From Empedobacter stercoris (GTDB lineage Bacteria; Bacteroidota; Bacteroidia; Flavobacteriales; Weeksellaceae): DNA of 64,000 bases. Positions 63,304-64,000 of this stretch are shown here, piece by piece. Position numbers and translations under genes: made by a program. The stretch lies in NCBI RefSeq assembly GCF_025244765.1, contig NZ_CP104209.1, positions 2,238,501 to 2,302,500 on the forward strand, written 5' to 3'. The notes under the pieces were generated by a model that saw nothing but the letters and a program-made list of their open reading frames with translations, was not told where the DNA came from and searched no databases. Numbering within the stretch: position 1 is the stretch's first letter; the number at the start of each line of letters is the position of its first letter.

Positions 63304-64000
63304 ATGTTCTTTTCAATTAATTATTTTCGAAGCGTATTTTTTATTCTGCTTTTCCTTGTTAGCGGACAAAACTTACTTGCTCAAACAATAAATAACGGAT
63401 TGAAATTTAGTACAATAAAAGAAGTTAAATTAGAAGATAGCAACAACTTTTCTGTTATTCTTCAATTAGAAAATACAACCAATGATACGATAAATGCTCG
63501 TCTGGGACTTAAAATTCCTTCGGCTATAAGATCGTATTCGCAAGATAATCTTCAAATTAAAATCAATCCAAACAAGAAGGCTTTTATTCCAATGCAATTT
63601 ACGGTGAGTAAATCGCAAATGGCTGGGAAATTAGATTTAGAATTCAATATTATTGATTTTTTAAGTAAAAAAGAAATAGGAAAATCTGTTACTTCAGTTG
63701 TTGTTTTGCAAAAGAGAAACATCAAAATTTTTCCTGTCCAGAGTAATATTTTTTACCGTCAAGAAGGAGATTCTATTCATTATGAATTAAAAGTAATGAA
63801 TATGGGAAATCAAGCCGAAGAAATTTTGTTAACCAATGTACTTCCTGATTTCAGAGGAAGTTATACTTATAATAACAAACGACTTATAGTTGAAGCTTTT
63901 CAAGAAAAAATTGTTCGATTTTCTAAATATGTAGACCGAGATATGATTAAAATTGAAAGTTTTCAGGCAAATGTTTCGGGTTATACAACGACCAAAGATT
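63304..64000 (+). CDS. Large exported protein in the usher position (cut by window edge)
   Basis: ATG at 63304, open for 232 codons to the window end. A signal peptide (SVFFILLFLVSGQNLLAQ) precedes two or more Ig-like/NEW3-type domains (NFSVILQLENTTNDTINARLGLKIP; HYELKVMNMGNQAEEILLTNVLPDF). By position after chaperone and adhesin it could be the outer-membrane usher, with these domains as its periplasmic front, but the barrel, if any, lies beyond the window. Spacing to the adhesin gene is 6 bp. The usher call is an inference. Confidence 0.55.
   Translation, partial: MFFSINYFRSVFFILLFLVSGQNLLAQTINNGLKFSTIKEVKLEDSNNFSVILQLENTTNDTINARLGLKIPSAIRSYSQDNLQIKINPNKKAFIPMQFTVSKSQMAGKLDLEFNIIDFLSKKEIGKSVTSVVVLQKRNIKIFPVQSNIFYRQEGDSIHYELKVMNMGNQAEEILLTNVLPDFRGSYTYNNKRLIVEAFQEKIVRFSKYVDRDMIKIESFQANVSGYTTTKD

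Overview
The window is AT-rich chromosomal DNA from a member of the Bacteroidota, class Flavobacteriia, most probably family Weeksellaceae (Empedobacter / Chryseobacterium / Elizabethkingia-like). The evidence is: type IX secretion proteins and C-terminal sorting domains, the flavobacterial gene order hemD-DUF4271-GT2-DUF4296 and SPOR-dprA-porZ-recO, DUF5686, monomeric NADP-isocitrate dehydrogenase, a tryptophanase (indole-positive genera), and repeated TAnnTTTG promoter boxes typical of the Bacteroidota primary sigma factor. The genus is an inference; no rRNA is present.

Layout. 1-3.4 kb: hemD (cut by the window edge), DUF4271, a polyprenol-P-mannose synthase-like GT2 and a DUF4296 lipoprotein whose last nine codons were replaced by a complete 1,364-bp IS256-family element with 35-bp ends and an 8-bp target duplication. 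3.4-17.1 kb: housekeeping genes (thioesterase, HU-like/SPOR protein, dprA, porZ, recO, a Cys/Met PLP enzyme, a T9SS beta-helix protein, ppa, DUF5686, pdhB). 17.3-20.4 kb: a cobalamin riboswitch followed by a BtuB-like receptor and a surface-type beta-propeller lipoprotein resembling BtuG. 20.4-28.7 kb: RarD-like permease, tadA, alpha/beta hydrolase, a pair of paralogous small envelope proteins, M28 peptidase, tryptophanase, thioesterase, LOG-family protein.

28.8-32.0 kb is the main accessory site. Two tandem initiator tRNAs are followed by a 116-bp perfect direct repeat (29030-29145 and 31278-31393). The repeat brackets about 2.1 kb of very AT-rich DNA with five small unrecognised genes, four of them membrane or lipoprotein. 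The repeat carries the tRNA terminator, a promoter and the first codons of a SUFU-domain gene, so a stub of that gene is left upstream and the intact gene lies downstream. 32.2-35.7 kb: thioredoxin, amino-acid permease, a ketopantoate reductase-like gene and a five-tRNA cluster (three identical tRNA-Pro, plus Ser and Arg).

35.7-41.5 kb: a tightly packed trpEGDCFB operon with no trpA behind trpB, preceded by a leader peptide with three consecutive Trp codons, a terminator and a matching antiterminator. 41.6-54.8 kb: enoyl-CoA hydratase, SH3 protein, SDR, a glycosyltransferase group (GT9, then a coupled GT2 / double LAB_N / ArnT-like set that looks like a lipid A or envelope glycan modification module), a large outer-membrane barrel protein, an MG2-like protein and a CBS protein. 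54.8-59.6 kb: isocitrate dehydrogenase, endonuclease/exonuclease/phosphatase family protein, Lrp/AsnC regulator, deoC.

59.7-64.0 kb: an AraC-type regulator with a palindrome at its promoter, then a four-gene set running off the window: an abundant-pilin-like secreted protein, a leaky terminator, a PapD-like chaperone, a two-domain adhesin whose C-terminal part resembles the pilin, and the start of a large exported protein in the usher position. This is the best candidate for a little-described system: a chaperone/usher-like fimbrial locus in a phylum better known for lipoprotein type V pili. No CRISPR array, prophage or replication origin was seen.
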